Assembly (NCBI GenBank): GCA_946188155.1
Contig: CAMHUC010000019.1
Location: forward strand, 1 to 52,430
Direction of reading: 5' to 3'
DNA length: 52,430 nt
DNA from: an uncultured bacterium
GTDB taxonomy: Bacteria > Bacteroidota > Bacteroidia > Bacteroidales > Bacteroidaceae
Shown here piece by piece: positions 25,851 through 35,060 of this stretch. Made by a program: the position numbers and the translations under genes. The notes under the pieces are model-generated. The model saw only the letters and a program-made list of their open reading frames with translations, had not been told where the DNA came from and made no database searches. Within the stretch, counting starts at the first letter, position 1; every line of letters starts with the position of its first letter.

Positions 25851-26597
25851 CTAACTCAGCAGTTGGGTTAGGAATACGTCGGAGAATAGGATGAGCACGC
25901 TGGAACTGACGACGGCATCGGTAGAGGCCTTGCCCACGTTGACGGAGCCACCCTCTACGGTGTAGCCGCAGAAGGCGGGCACGCTGGAGATGATGAATGC
26001 GAAGAACTGGCTCTTGATGATCGACATGTACATGAACCAGGGGTTGAAGGAGTGCTGCAGGCCCAGCGTCAGGTCGTCGGGCGGCAGCACGTGTCCCACG
26101 TAGGCCGTGGCGTAGGCGCCCAGTATGCCTGTGGCCGAGGAGAAGATGACCAGGCATGGCATGATGGTGAGCATGCCCATGATCTTGGGCAGAATGAGGT
26201 AGCAGGCCGAGTTGACACCCATGATCTCCAGGGCGTCAATCTGCTGGGTGACGCGCATCGTGCCCAGCTCCGATGCGATGTTCGAACCTACCTTTCCGGC
26301 CAGGATGAGGCACATGATGGAGCTGGAGAACTCCAGCAGCAGGATTTCGCGGGTGGTGTAGCCGCTGACCCACCGTGGCATCCACGGACTCTGGATGTTG
26401 AGCTTCATCTGGATGCAGATGACGGCACCGATGAAGAACGAGATGAGCAGCACGATGCCGATGGAGTTGACGCCCAGCTGGGCCATCTCCTTGACGTACT
26501 GCTTGAAGAACATGCGCATGCGCTCCGGCACGGAGAACACGCGCCCCATGAGCATCACGTAGCGGCCCAGGATAGTGAGGTATCTGCTGATAATCAT
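25851..26597 (-). CDS. mlaE: MlaE-type ABC transporter permease
   Basis: A 248-residue inner-membrane permease of the Mla family. It has an N-terminal amphipathic helix, the family segment SIGIVLLISFFIGAVICIQM, LAGKVGSNIASELGTMRVTQ followed by QIDALEIMGVNS, and several hydrophobic helices to the end. It is paired with mlaF downstream and moves phospholipids between the membranes with the ATPase. Confidence 0.92.
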   Translation of the reverse strand: MIISRYLTILGRYVMLMGRVFSVPERMRMFFKQYVKEMAQLGVNSIGIVLLISFFIGAVICIQMKLNIQSPWMPRWVSGYTTREILLLEFSSSIMCLILAGKVGSNIASELGTMRVTQQIDALEIMGVNSACYLILPKIMGMLTIMPCLVIFSSATGILGAYATAYVGHVLPPDDLTLGLQHSFNPWFMYMSIIKSQFFAFIISSVPAFCGYTVEGGSVNVGKASTDAVVSSSVLILFSDVFLTQLLS

Positions 26598-26620
26598 CTT
26601 AACTTGTCGTAAATTTGCTG

Positions 26621-26628
26621 CAAAGGTA
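26621..26628 (-). promoter_or_regulatory. -7 element for mlaE-mlaF
   Basis: TACCTTTG on the minus strand, 23 nt before the mlaE ATG, divergent from the lptB promoter. Confidence 0.65.
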
Positions 26629-26725
26629 CGAAAAAAAGGTAAAAGTGAATAGTGAATAGTGAAAAATTTGCTGCCGCCACAGAAAAATTGTCAATTGGCA
26701 ATTGTCAATTCTCAATTATATTTCG

Positions 26726-26733
26726 TAACTTTG
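26726..26733 (+). promoter_or_regulatory. -7 element for lptB
   Basis: TAACTTTG, then CACCCGAT, then ATG 26742. Only 8 nt separate the element from the start codon, so the mRNA should be leaderless or nearly so. This also sets the start. Confidence 0.7.
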
Positions 26734-26741
26734 CACCCGAT

Positions 26742-27566
26742 ATGGAAGAAACGATGAACAACAGTGCACCCGAAGGTAGGCTCGTGCTTCGCACCGAGGG
26801 CCTGGTGAAGCGGTACGGTAAGCGTACGGTAGTGAACGACGTGAGCTTCGACGTGAAGCAGGGCGAGATTGTGGGGCTGCTGGGCCCCAACGGTGCCGGC
26901 AAGACCACCTCGTTCTATATGACCACAGGCCTGGTGGTGCCCAACGGGGGGCACATCTACCTGGGTGAAGAGGAAGTGACGAAGTACCCCGTCTACAGGC
27001 GTGCCCGTGCGGGCATCGGCTATCTGGCCCAGGAGGCCTCGGTGTTCCGCAAGATGAGCGTGGAGGACAATATCCTCTCCGTGCTGGAGATGACGGGCCG
27101 TCCGCGCGACTACCAGCTGGAGAAGCTGGAGGAGCTGATCAAGGAGTTCCGCCTGGGAAAGGTGCGCAAGAACAAGGGCGACCAGCTGTCGGGCGGTGAG
27201 CGCCGCCGCACGGAGATAGCGCGCTGCCTGGCCATCGAGCCGAAGTTCATCATGCTCGACGAACCCTTTGCCGGCGTCGACCCCATCGCCGTGGAGGACA
27301 TCCAGCAGATTGTGTGGCGCCTGAAGTACCGTAACATCGGCATCCTGATTACCGACCACAATGTTGACGAGACGCTGACCATCACCGACCGTGCCTACCT
27401 GCTCTTCGAGGGCCGCATCCTGTTCCAGGGCTCGCCCGAGGAGCTGGCCGAGAACAAGATTGTGAGGGAGAAGTACCTCACCAACTCGTTCGTGCTGCGC
27501 AAGAAGGACTTCCAGATGATGGAGGAGGAGCGCAGGGCGAAGGAAGAGAAGGAAGATAAGAATTAG
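26742..27566 (+). CDS. lptB: LPS export ABC transporter ATP-binding protein LptB
   Basis: A 274-residue ATPase powering LPS extraction from the inner membrane. Walker A is [20 protein letters not shown], the signature [16 protein letters not shown] and Walker [21 protein letters not shown]. The FYMTTGLV and GVDPIAV stretches are LptB-specific. The C-terminus carries ~30 extra charged residues ([17 protein letters not shown]), as in other Bacteroidetes. ATG 26742 was chosen because the upstream in-frame codons lie across the promoter. Confidence 0.95.
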   Translation: MEETMNNSAPEGRLVLRTEGLVKRYGKRTVVNDVSFDVKQGEIVGLLGPNGAGKTTSFYMTTGLVVPNGGHIYLGEEEVTKYPVYRRARAGIGYLAQEASVFRKMSVEDNILSVLEMTGRPRDYQLEKLEELIKEFRLGKVRKNKGDQLSGGERRRTEIARCLAIEPKFIMLDEPFAGVDPIAVEDIQQIVWRLKYRNIGILITDHNVDETLTITDRAYLLFEGRILFQGSPEELAENKIVREKYLTNSFVLRKKDFQMMEEERRAKEEKEDKN

Positions 27567-27667
27567 GAGGGGTGAAAACCATCGTCGGGTGACGGGTTGG
27601 CGGTGCTGATATGGAGTGGCAGAATGTTAATTAATGAAAATCATTAGGCAATTCCGTTTTTTATGTG

Positions 27668-27675
27668 TACTTTTG
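27668..27675 (+). promoter_or_regulatory. -7 element for tig
   Basis: TACTTTTG followed by CACC, 45 nt before the trigger factor ATG. Confidence 0.65.
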
Positions 27676-27720
27676 CACCTCAAAATTTGAGATATATAAT
27701 ATAATAAGGTATAAACGACA

Positions 27721-29085
27721 ATGAAGATTACATTTGATTGCCCTGATAAGATCAATGGCCTGCTGACGCTGACCGTTGAGCCTGCTGACTATCAGGAGAA
27801 GGTAGAGAAGACTCTGAAGGACTATCGTAAGAAGGCCCAGGTGCCGGGATTCCGCCCCGGCCAGGTGCCTATGGGAATGATCAAGCGCCAGTACGGCATG
27901 GCTGCCAAGCTTGATGAGATCAACCGTCTGCTCAACGACGAGCTGATGAAGTATATCCGTGATAACAAGATACAGATGCTGGGCGACCCTCTGCCCAACG
28001 ACGCGAAGAGCGACACGCAGGGGCTGAGCAAGGACGGCCAGGAGGCTACCTTCGCCTTCGACATCGCCGTGGCTCCAGAGTTCAAGGCCGAACTGACCGA
28101 CAATGACACGGTGGACTACTACACCATCACCGTCGACGACAAGCTGGTCGACGAGCAGGTGAAGATGTACCAGTCGCAGGCCGGTGAGTTCGTCAAGGCC
28201 GATACTTTCAGCGGCAACGACACCATCACCGGCGACCTGCGCCAGCTGGATGCCGAGGGCAACACGCTGGAGGGCGGCATCACAACCGACAGTGGCATGG
28301 TGATGCCCAGCTACTTCGGCAACGAGGAACAGAAGAAGCTCTTCGAGGGCTGCAAGGCCGGCGACATCATCACCTTCAACCCTAAGAAGGCCTACCCCAA
28401 CAACGACGCCGAGGTGGCTGCACTGCTGAAGGTGAAGAAGGAAGAGGTGGAAAGCGTGGACAGCGACTTCTCGTTCCAGGTGACCGAGGTACGCCACTAC
28501 CAGCCCGCCGAGGTAGACCAGAAGTTGTTCGACCGTGTGTTCGGCGAGGGCAACGTGAAGGACGAGAAGGACTTCCGCGAGAAGATTGCCGAAGGGCTGA
28601 AGGTACAGTTCGCCGGCAGCAGCGACTATAAGTTCCTGCAGGACGTGCGCGCCTACCTGGAGCAGAAGGTGGGCAAGCTGGAGTTCCCCGATGCCCTGCT
28701 CAAGCGCATCATGCTCCAGAACAACAAGGACAAGGGTGAGGACTTCGTGGAGAAGAACTACGAGGGCAGCATCCGTGAGCTCACCTGGCATCTGATCAAG
28801 GAGCAGCTGGTGGTTGCCAACGGCATCAAGGTGGAGGACGCCGACGTGAAGGCTGTGGCCAAGGAGGTGATGCGCGCACAGTTCGCCCAGTACGGCATGA
28901 GCAACGTGCCCGAGGACGTGCTTGACAACTACGCCGAGGAGCAGCTGAAGAAGGGCGAGAATGTCAACAACATGGTGGACCGCGCCGTCGACATCAAGCT
29001 GACCGAAACCCTCAAAAATGTGGTGAAGCTGAATCAAAAATCGGTTCCCCTCGACGAGTTTAACAAGATGATGCAGGAAAAATAA
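27721..29085 (+). CDS. tig: Trigger factor
   Basis: A ribosome-associated chaperone, 454 residues. The N-terminal ribosome-binding domain includes KKAQVPGFRPGQVPMGMIKR, close to the family signature GFRxGxxP. The middle PPIase-like domain is weakly conserved, as is usual in Bacteroidetes, and the C-terminal part is helical with KNVVKLNQKSVPLDEFNKMM at the end. It stands before clpP and clpX, the usual quality-control cluster, but clpP has its own promoter. Confidence 0.93.
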   Translation: MKITFDCPDKINGLLTLTVEPADYQEKVEKTLKDYRKKAQVPGFRPGQVPMGMIKRQYGMAAKLDEINRLLNDELMKYIRDNKIQMLGDPLPNDAKSDTQGLSKDGQEATFAFDIAVAPEFKAELTDNDTVDYYTITVDDKLVDEQVKMYQSQAGEFVKADTFSGNDTITGDLRQLDAEGNTLEGGITTDSGMVMPSYFGNEEQKKLFEGCKAGDIITFNPKKAYPNNDAEVAALLKVKKEEVESVDSDFSFQVTEVRHYQPAEVDQKLFDRVFGEGNVKDEKDFREKIAEGLKVQFAGSSDYKFLQDVRAYLEQKVGKLEFPDALLKRIMLQNNKDKGEDFVEKNYEGSIRELTWHLIKEQLVVANGIKVEDADVKAVAKEVMRAQFAQYGMSNVPEDVLDNYAEEQLKKGENVNNMVDRAVDIKLTETLKNVVKLNQKSVPLDEFNKMMQEK

Positions 29086-29120
29086 GCATTTTTAAGAAAA
29101 AAAATCTCTAAAGATAGCGG

Positions 29121-29180
29121 GTTATCGACTTTTTTTAGTATCTTTGCGTTCCAATCGCGGGATATTAAAAAGTCGATAAC
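29121..29180. promoter_or_regulatory. clpP promoter enclosed by a 14-bp inverted repeat
   Basis: GTTATCGACTTTTT (29121-29134) and AAAAAGTCGATAAC (29167-29180) are perfect reverse complements. The -7 element TATCTTTG (29139-29146) and the expected start of transcription lie between them. The arms could be a regulator binding pair. Confidence 0.6.
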
Positions 29181-29217
29181 TTTTTTTCCGCTAAAACGAA
29201 AGGAAGAAATACAGAAT

Positions 29218-29889
29218 ATGATAAAGAACGATTTTAGGAAATATGCTACACAGCATTTAGGAATGGACGGCCTGACGCTCGACGAGGTGATGAAGGTGCA
29301 GTCGCAGTATCTCAACCCCTACATCCTCGAGGAGCGCCAGCTGAACGTGACGCAGATGGACGTGTTCTCGCGTCTGATGATGGATCGCATCATCTTCCTC
29401 GGCACGCAGATTGACGACTATACGGCCAACACGCTGCAGGCACAGCTGCTCTACCTCGACTCGGTGGACTCGGGCAAGGACATCAGCATCTACATCAACT
29501 CGCCCGGCGGCAGCGTGACGGCAGGTCTGGGCATCTACGACACCATGCAGTTCATCTCCAGCGACGTGGCCACCATCTGCACGGGTATGGCCGCCTCGAT
29601 GGGCGCCGTGCTGCTCGTGGCAGGACAGGAGGGTAAGCGCTCGGCACTGCCCCACAGCCGCGTGATGATTCACCAGCCCCTGGGCGGTGTGCAGGGCCAG
29701 GCATCGGACATCGAGATTGAGGCCAAGGAAATCCTGAAGTTCAAGAAGGAACTCTACACCATCATCTCCGAGCACTCGCACACGCCATACGACAAGGTGT
29801 ATGCCGACTCAGACCGCAACTACTGGATGACGGCCGAGGAGGCCAAGGCCTACGGCATGATTGACAACGTGCTGGCCCGCAAGGCCTAA
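29218..29889 (+). CDS. clpP: ATP-dependent Clp protease proteolytic subunit
   Basis: A 223-residue serine protease that forms the ClpXP barrel. Catalytic Ser127 lies in CTGMAASMGAVLLVAG and His152 in HSRVMIHQPLGG. INSPGGSVTAGLGIYDTMQ is the oxyanion and substrate-binding region. The N-terminus is ~20 residues longer than E. coli mature ClpP, as in other Bacteroidetes. clpX follows after 72 nt of repeats. Confidence 0.96.
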   Translation: MIKNDFRKYATQHLGMDGLTLDEVMKVQSQYLNPYILEERQLNVTQMDVFSRLMMDRIIFLGTQIDDYTANTLQAQLLYLDSVDSGKDISIYINSPGGSVTAGLGIYDTMQFISSDVATICTGMAASMGAVLLVAGQEGKRSALPHSRVMIHQPLGGVQGQASDIEIEAKEILKFKKELYTIISEHSHTPYDKVYADSDRNYWMTAEEAKAYGMIDNVLARKA

Positions 29890-29891
29890 TA

Positions 29892-29950
29892 GCGAAATAA
29901 CGAAATAACGACATGTCGTAATAACGAAATATCGAAATAACGAAATATCG
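29892..29950. repeat. Tandem CGAAATAA repeats between clpP and clpX
   Basis: About six imperfect copies of the 8-bp unit CGAAATAA/CGAAATAT, with an ACGACATGTCGT palindrome inside, fill the gap. It is related in sequence to the repeats at 15414-15460. Confidence 0.7.
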
Positions 29951-29961
29951 CAAATCAGATA

Positions 29962-31188
29962 ATGGTAAAGAAAGCATGTAGTTTTTGTGGCAGATCAGAG
30001 CGCGAGGTGAAGCTGCTCATCACGGGCATCAACGGATATATCTGCGAGGACTGTGCCCAGCAGGCCTACCGCATCGTGCAGGAGCAGGAGTGGCTGAAGC
30101 CCCAGCCGAAAGGCGGAAGGGCTGCCCGGCAGTCTGTGCCCAAGCCGATGGAGATCAAGGCGCACCTCGACCAGTATGTCATAGGCCAGGACGAGGCCAA
30201 ACGGTTCCTCTCCGTGGCCGTCTACAACCACTATAAGCGCCTGCAACAGCCCGCAGACAAAGACGGCGTGGAGATAGAGAAGAGCAACATCATCATGGTG
30301 GGCTCCACGGGAACGGGCAAGACACTGCTGGCCCGTACCATCGCCCGCCTGCTCGACGTGCCGTTCACCATCGTCGACGCCACGGTGTTCACCGAGGCCG
30401 GCTATGTGGGTGAGGACGTGGAGAGCATCCTCACCCGCCTGCTACAGGTGGCCAACTACGACGTGGAGTCGGCCCAGCGCGGCATTGTGTTCATTGACGA
30501 GATCGACAAGATAGCCCGTAAGTCGGACAACCCCTCGATCACTCGCGACGTCAGCGGCGAGGGCGTGCAGCAGGGCCTGTTGAAACTGCTCGAAGGGACG
30601 AATGTGAACGTGCCTCCCAAGGGTGGGCGCAAGCACCCCGACCAGGAGTACATCTCAGTGGACACACATAATATATTATTTATATGCGGGGGTGCCTTCG
30701 ACGGCATCGAGCGTAAGATAGCGCAGCGGATGAACGCCCATGTGGTGGGCTACAACTCTGTGCAGAATGTCGCCAAAATTGATAAGGCCAACCTGATGCA
30801 GTATATCGTGCCTCAGGACCTGAAGGCTTTCGGACTGATTCCTGAGATTATCGGACGTCTGCCTGTGCTGACCTACCTGAACCCGCTCGACCGCGAAGCC
30901 CTGAAGCGCATCCTGACGGAGCCTAAGAACTCTATCATTAGACAGTATGAGAAGCTGTTTGAGATGGATGGCATTAAGCTGACGTTCACGCCCGAAGCCC
31001 TCGAGGTGATTGTCGACAAGGCCGTGGAGTATAAGCTCGGTGCCCGTGGTCTGCGCTCGATTGTAGAGACGGTGATGATGGACACCATGTTCGAGATTCC
31101 CTCTCAAAAGGTAAAGACTTTTGAGGTGACGGCCGACTATGCTGTGAAGCAGCTGGAGAAGTCGCACCTGCAGAAGCTGGCATCCTGA
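29962..31188 (+). CDS. clpX: ATP-dependent Clp protease ATPase subunit ClpX
   Basis: A AAA+ unfoldase of 408 residues that feeds substrates to ClpP. The N-terminal zinc-binding domain has Cys6, Cys9, Cys28 and Cys31 ([15 protein letters not shown]). Walker A is [12 protein letters not shown] near residue 114 and Walker [14 protein letters not shown]. The pore loop GYVGEDVES and sensor region [10 protein letters not shown] are present. The IGF-type loop that docks ClpP fits RIL/NSII-region spacing but was not pinned down. Confidence 0.96.
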   Translation: MVKKACSFCGRSEREVKLLITGINGYICEDCAQQAYRIVQEQEWLKPQPKGGRAARQSVPKPMEIKAHLDQYVIGQDEAKRFLSVAVYNHYKRLQQPADKDGVEIEKSNIIMVGSTGTGKTLLARTIARLLDVPFTIVDATVFTEAGYVGEDVESILTRLLQVANYDVESAQRGIVFIDEIDKIARKSDNPSITRDVSGEGVQQGLLKLLEGTNVNVPPKGGRKHPDQEYISVDTHNILFICGGAFDGIERKIAQRMNAHVVGYNSVQNVAKIDKANLMQYIVPQDLKAFGLIPEIIGRLPVLTYLNPLDREALKRILTEPKNSIIRQYEKLFEMDGIKLTFTPEALEVIVDKAVEYKLGARGLRSIVETVMMDTMFEIPSQKVKTFEVTADYAVKQLEKSHLQKLAS

Positions 31189-31227
31189 ACCAAACCAAGC
31201 CTATATATTAACGAAAGAAGGAAACGT

Positions 31228-33408
31228 ATGCCGAAGAAGATTAATCTGCATGAAGCACTGAAGAAGTATTTCGGCTTTGACAAGTTCAAAGGCGACCAGG
31301 AGAAGATTATACAGAGCGTGCTCGACGGTAAGGACACCTTCGTCCTGATGCCTACGGGAGGCGGCAAGTCGCTGTGCTACCAGCTGCCGTCGCTGCTGAT
31401 GGACGGTGTGGCCATCGTCATCTCGCCGCTGATAGCGCTGATGAAGAACCAGGTGGACTTCATCTCGCAGCTCAGCGAGCAGGAGGGCACGGCCCACTAT
31501 CTGAACTCGTCGCTCAACAAGGCCGCCATCGACCAGGTGAAGTCCGACATTCAAAGTGGTATCACCAAGCTGCTCTACGTGGCACCGGAGTCGCTCACCA
31601 AGGAGGAGAACGTGGAGTTCCTCAAGACGGTGAAGATATCGTTCTATGCCGTCGACGAGGCACACTGTATCTCGGAGTGGGGCCATGACTTCCGTCCGGA
31701 GTACCGCCGCATCCGGCCCATCGTCAACGAGATCGGGGCCGCGCCCATCATCGCCCTGACGGCTACGGCTACCGACAAGGTGCGCTCGGACATCAAGAAG
31801 AGCCTGGGCATCACCGATGCCATAGAGTTCAAGAGTTCCTTCAACCGTCCGAACCTGTACTATGAGGTGCGTGCCAAGACGAAGGACGTGGACAAGGACA
31901 TCATCAAGTTCATCAAGCAGCACACGGGAAAGAGCGGCATCATCTACTGCCTGTCGAGGAAGAAGGTGGAGGAGCTGGCTGCCATCCTCAGGGCCAACGA
32001 CATCAAGGCCGCTGCCTATCATGCCGGTCTCGACTCGCCCACCAGGACACAGACGCAGGACGACTTCCTGATGGAGAACATCGATGTCATCGTGGCCACC
32101 ATTGCCTTCGGCATGGGTATCGACAAGCCCGACGTGCGCTTCGTGATACACTACGACATACCTAAGTCGCTCGAAGGCTACTACCAGGAAACGGGGCGCG
32201 CCGGGCGTGACGGCGGCGAGGGCATCTGTCTGGCCTTCTATTCGAGCAAGGACCTCGACAAGCTGGAGAAATTCATGGAGGGCAAGCCCGTGGCAGAGCA
32301 GGACATCGGCCGACAGCTGCTCGTGGAGACGGCTGCCTATGCCGAGACCAGCGTCTGTCGGCGCAAGATGCTGCTCCACTATTTCGGTGAGACGTATGAC
32401 CGTGAGAACTGCGGCAACTGCGACAACTGCCTGCACCCGAAGACGAAGATAGAGGCCATGAACCAGCTGGTGACGGTACTGAAGGTGATACAGCTCATCA
32501 AGGAGAACTTCCGCAGCGACTACGTCATCGACTTCATCATCGGTAAGGAGACCGAAGAGATTATCGCCCACAAGCACCACGAGATGGAGGAGTTCGGCAT
32601 CGGCGAGGACGAGGACGAGAAGATCTGGAACCCCGTCATCCGCCAGGCGCTGCTGATGGGCTATCTGAAGAAGGAGGTGGAGAACTACGGCCTGCTGAAG
32701 CTGACGGCTGCCGGCAAGAAGTTTATCAAGAACCCCCAGTCGTTTATGATTGTCAAGGATGCCGAGTTCAATGAGGATGAGGACAGTAGCGACCGCGACG
32801 CCACTGCCGGAGCCCTCGACCCGACGCTGGCCTCCATGTTGCGCGACCTGCGCAAGAAGGTGTCGAAGAAGCTGGAGCGGCCGCCCTACGTCATCTTCCA
32901 GGACGTGAGTATCGACCAGATGGCCACCGACTACCCTGTGACCCTTGAGGAGCTGAAGAACATCCAGGGCGTGGGAGAGGGCAAGGTGAAGCAGCCTTAT
33001 GCCAAGGAATTCGTGGAGCTGATTAAGAAATACTGCGAGGAGAACGAGATAGAGCGCCAGGTGGACTTGCGCGTGCGCACCGTGGCCAAGAAGTCGATGC
33101 TGAAGGTGAAGATCATCCAGAGTATCGACCGCCAGATAGCCCTCGACGACATCGCCAATGCCCAGGGTATCGACTTCGACGAGCTGCTCGACGAGGTGGA
33201 GGCCATCGTCTACAGCGGCACGAAGCTCAACATCGACTACTTCCTCGACGAGGTGATGGACGAAGACCACGTCGACGACATCTACGACTATTTCGCCGAG
33301 TCGGACACCGACAAGCTCAGCGTGGCCCAGGACGAGCTGGGCGACGAGTACTCGGAGGACGAGATACGTCTGGTGCGCATCAAGTTCCTCTCGGAGATGG
33401 CGAACTAA
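31228..33408 (+). CDS. recQ: ATP-dependent DNA helicase RecQ
   Basis: A 726-residue 3'-5' DNA helicase. Walker A MPTGGGKSLCYQLPS, Walker B DEAHCISEWGHDFRPEY, motif VATIAFGMGIDKPDVRFVIH and the arginine finger QETGRAGRDGGEG are present. The zinc cysteines appear in CRRKMLLHYFGE...CGNCDNC, and an HRDC domain lies near residues 545-610 (DQMATDYPVTLEELKNIQGV). About 110 acidic residues extend beyond the HRDC (LDEVEAIVYSGTKLNIDYF, DEDHVDDIYDYF), as in other Bacteroidales RecQ. It starts 39 nt after clpX. Confidence 0.95.
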   Translation: MPKKINLHEALKKYFGFDKFKGDQEKIIQSVLDGKDTFVLMPTGGGKSLCYQLPSLLMDGVAIVISPLIALMKNQVDFISQLSEQEGTAHYLNSSLNKAAIDQVKSDIQSGITKLLYVAPESLTKEENVEFLKTVKISFYAVDEAHCISEWGHDFRPEYRRIRPIVNEIGAAPIIALTATATDKVRSDIKKSLGITDAIEFKSSFNRPNLYYEVRAKTKDVDKDIIKFIKQHTGKSGIIYCLSRKKVEELAAILRANDIKAAAYHAGLDSPTRTQTQDDFLMENIDVIVATIAFGMGIDKPDVRFVIHYDIPKSLEGYYQETGRAGRDGGEGICLAFYSSKDLDKLEKFMEGKPVAEQDIGRQLLVETAAYAETSVCRRKMLLHYFGETYDRENCGNCDNCLHPKTKIEAMNQLVTVLKVIQLIKENFRSDYVIDFIIGKETEEIIAHKHHEMEEFGIGEDEDEKIWNPVIRQALLMGYLKKEVENYGLLKLTAAGKKFIKNPQSFMIVKDAEFNEDEDSSDRDATAGALDPTLASMLRDLRKKVSKKLERPPYVIFQDVSIDQMATDYPVTLEELKNIQGVGEGKVKQPYAKEFVELIKKYCEENEIERQVDLRVRTVAKKSMLKVKIIQSIDRQIALDDIANAQGIDFDELLDEVEAIVYSGTKLNIDYFLDEVMDEDHVDDIYDYFAESDTDKLSVAQDELGDEYSEDEIRLVRIKFLSEMAN

Positions 33409-33409
33409 A

Positions 33410-33525
33410 AGAATTAAGAATTAAGAGATAAGAGTTAAGAATTGGGAGTTAAGAGTTAAGAATTAAGAAAAAAATGGCCGCAAATGGTATTTTTCTTAAT
33501 TCTTAACTCTTAATTCTTAATTAAA
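33410..33525. repeat. AT-rich tandem and inverted repeats between recQ and guaB
   Basis: About seven copies of a GAGTTAAGAATTAA-like unit run from 33410 to 33470. The reverse form (TTCTTAATTCTTAACTCTTA) follows at 33493-33522, so the RNA could fold into a long hairpin just upstream of the guaB promoter, possibly a terminator for recQ. Confidence 0.65.
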
Positions 33526-33530
33526 ATTTG

Positions 33531-33538
33531 TACCTTTG
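33531..33538 (+). promoter_or_regulatory. -7 element for guaB
   Basis: TACCTTTG followed by CACG, 27 nt before ATG 33566; it rules out the earlier in-frame codon at 33536. Confidence 0.7.
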
Positions 33539-33565
33539 CACGCAATATTTAAAGAAAGGATTTTT

Positions 33566-35053
33566 ATGGCTTCATTTATTGCAGACAAGATTGTGATGGA
33601 CGGCCTGACATTCGACGACGTCCTGTTGATTCCCGCTTATTCGGAAGTGCTGCCCAAGACGGTAGAGTTGAAAACCCGCTTCTCGCGCCACATACAGCTC
33701 AACGTGCCCTTCGTGACTGCCGCCATGGACACCGTCACGGAGTCACAGATGGCTATCGCCATCGCCCGTGAAGGCGGTATCGGCGTAATCCATAAGAATA
33801 TGTCGATTGAGGACCAGGCCCGGCAGGTGGCTATCGTCAAGCGTGCTGAGAATGGCATGATCTACGACCCCATCACCATCCCTCTGGGGTCGACGGTGGC
33901 ACAGGCTCTCGACATCATGTCGGAGTATCATATCGGAGGCATTCCCGTGGTCGACGACGACCGTCGCCTGGTGGGTATCGTCACCAATCGCGACCTGCGC
34001 TTCGAGCGCCGACTGGACCGTCCTGTCGACGAGGTGATGTCGAAGGACAACCTCGTGACCACCCATCAGCAGACCGACCTCTCGGCTGCTGCGCAGATCC
34101 TGCAGGAGAACAAGATAGAAAAACTGCCCGTGGTGGATAAGGACAACCGCCTGGTGGGACTGATTACATATAAGGACATCACCAAGGCCAAGGACAAGCC
34201 CATGGCCTGCAAGGATGAGAAGGGCCGACTCAGGGTGGCTGCCGGCGTGGGCGTCACCAGTGATACCCTCGACCGCATGCAAGCACTGGTGGATGCCGGT
34301 GCCGACGCTATCGTCATCGACACGGCCCACGGCCATTCGAAGTCGGTCATCGAGAAGCTGGTGGAGGCCAAGAAGTGCTTCCCCGGCATCGACATTGTGG
34401 TGGGTAACGTGGCAACCGGCGAGGCTGCCAGGATGCTCTATGAGAATGGTGCCGACGCCGTGAAGGTGGGCATCGGGCCGGGCTCTATCTGCACCACCCG
34501 CGTGGTGGCTGGCGTGGGCGTGCCGCAGCTTAGTGCCGTCTATGATGTCTACAGCGCATTGAAGGATACCGACGTGCCCCTCATCGCCGACGGTGGACTG
34601 CGCTACTCTGGCGACGTCGTAAAGGCCATAGCTGCCGGCGGCTCGTGCGTGATGATCGGCTCGCTGGTGGCCGGTACGGAGGAGAGTCCTGGCGACACCA
34701 TCATCTACAACGGACGTAAGTTCAAGTCGTACCGGGGCATGGGGTCCCTGGAGGCTATGGAGCAGAAGCACGGCTCGAAGGACCGCTACTTCCAGGGCGA
34801 CACCAAGGAGGTGAAGAAACTGGTGCCCGAAGGGATTGCGGGACGCGTGCCCTATAAGGGAACGGTGCAGGAGGTCATCTACCAGCTCACCGGCGGCCTG
34901 CGCTCGGGCATGGGCTACTGTGGAGCTCCTACCATCGAGGCTCTACACAATGCCAAGTTCACGCGCATCACCAATGCCGGTGTCAACGAGAGCCATCCGC
35001 ACGATATCACCATCACCAGCGAGGCTCCTAACTACAGCCGCCCCAACGATTAA
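33566..35053 (+). CDS. guaB: Inosine-5'-monophosphate dehydrogenase
   Basis: Oxidises IMP to XMP with NAD, the committed step of GMP synthesis. The length is 495 residues. A tandem CBS pair interrupts the barrel at about 95-205 ([39 protein letters not shown]). The catalytic Cys near residue 308 lies in [20 protein letters not shown], and the flap has [12 protein letters not shown]. It is followed within 7 nt by the first foldase gene, so guaB may lead the long foldase-mutL operon. Confidence 0.97.
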   Translation: MASFIADKIVMDGLTFDDVLLIPAYSEVLPKTVELKTRFSRHIQLNVPFVTAAMDTVTESQMAIAIAREGGIGVIHKNMSIEDQARQVAIVKRAENGMIYDPITIPLGSTVAQALDIMSEYHIGGIPVVDDDRRLVGIVTNRDLRFERRLDRPVDEVMSKDNLVTTHQQTDLSAAAQILQENKIEKLPVVDKDNRLVGLITYKDITKAKDKPMACKDEKGRLRVAAGVGVTSDTLDRMQALVDAGADAIVIDTAHGHSKSVIEKLVEAKKCFPGIDIVVGNVATGEAARMLYENGADAVKVGIGPGSICTTRVVAGVGVPQLSAVYDVYSALKDTDVPLIADGGLRYSGDVVKAIAAGGSCVMIGSLVAGTEESPGDTIIYNGRKFKSYRGMGSLEAMEQKHGSKDRYFQGDTKEVKKLVPEGIAGRVPYKGTVQEVIYQLTGGLRSGMGYCGAPTIEALHNAKFTRITNAGVNESHPHDITITSEAPNYSRPND

Positions 35054-35060
35054 AATGACA

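Noticed and set aside
31201..33270. 689-residue minus-strand open frame opposite recQ
   Set aside because: An antisense artefact of GC-biased codon positions in recQ; its composition (His, Leu, Val-rich) matches other shadow frames over alaS, spoT and parB.
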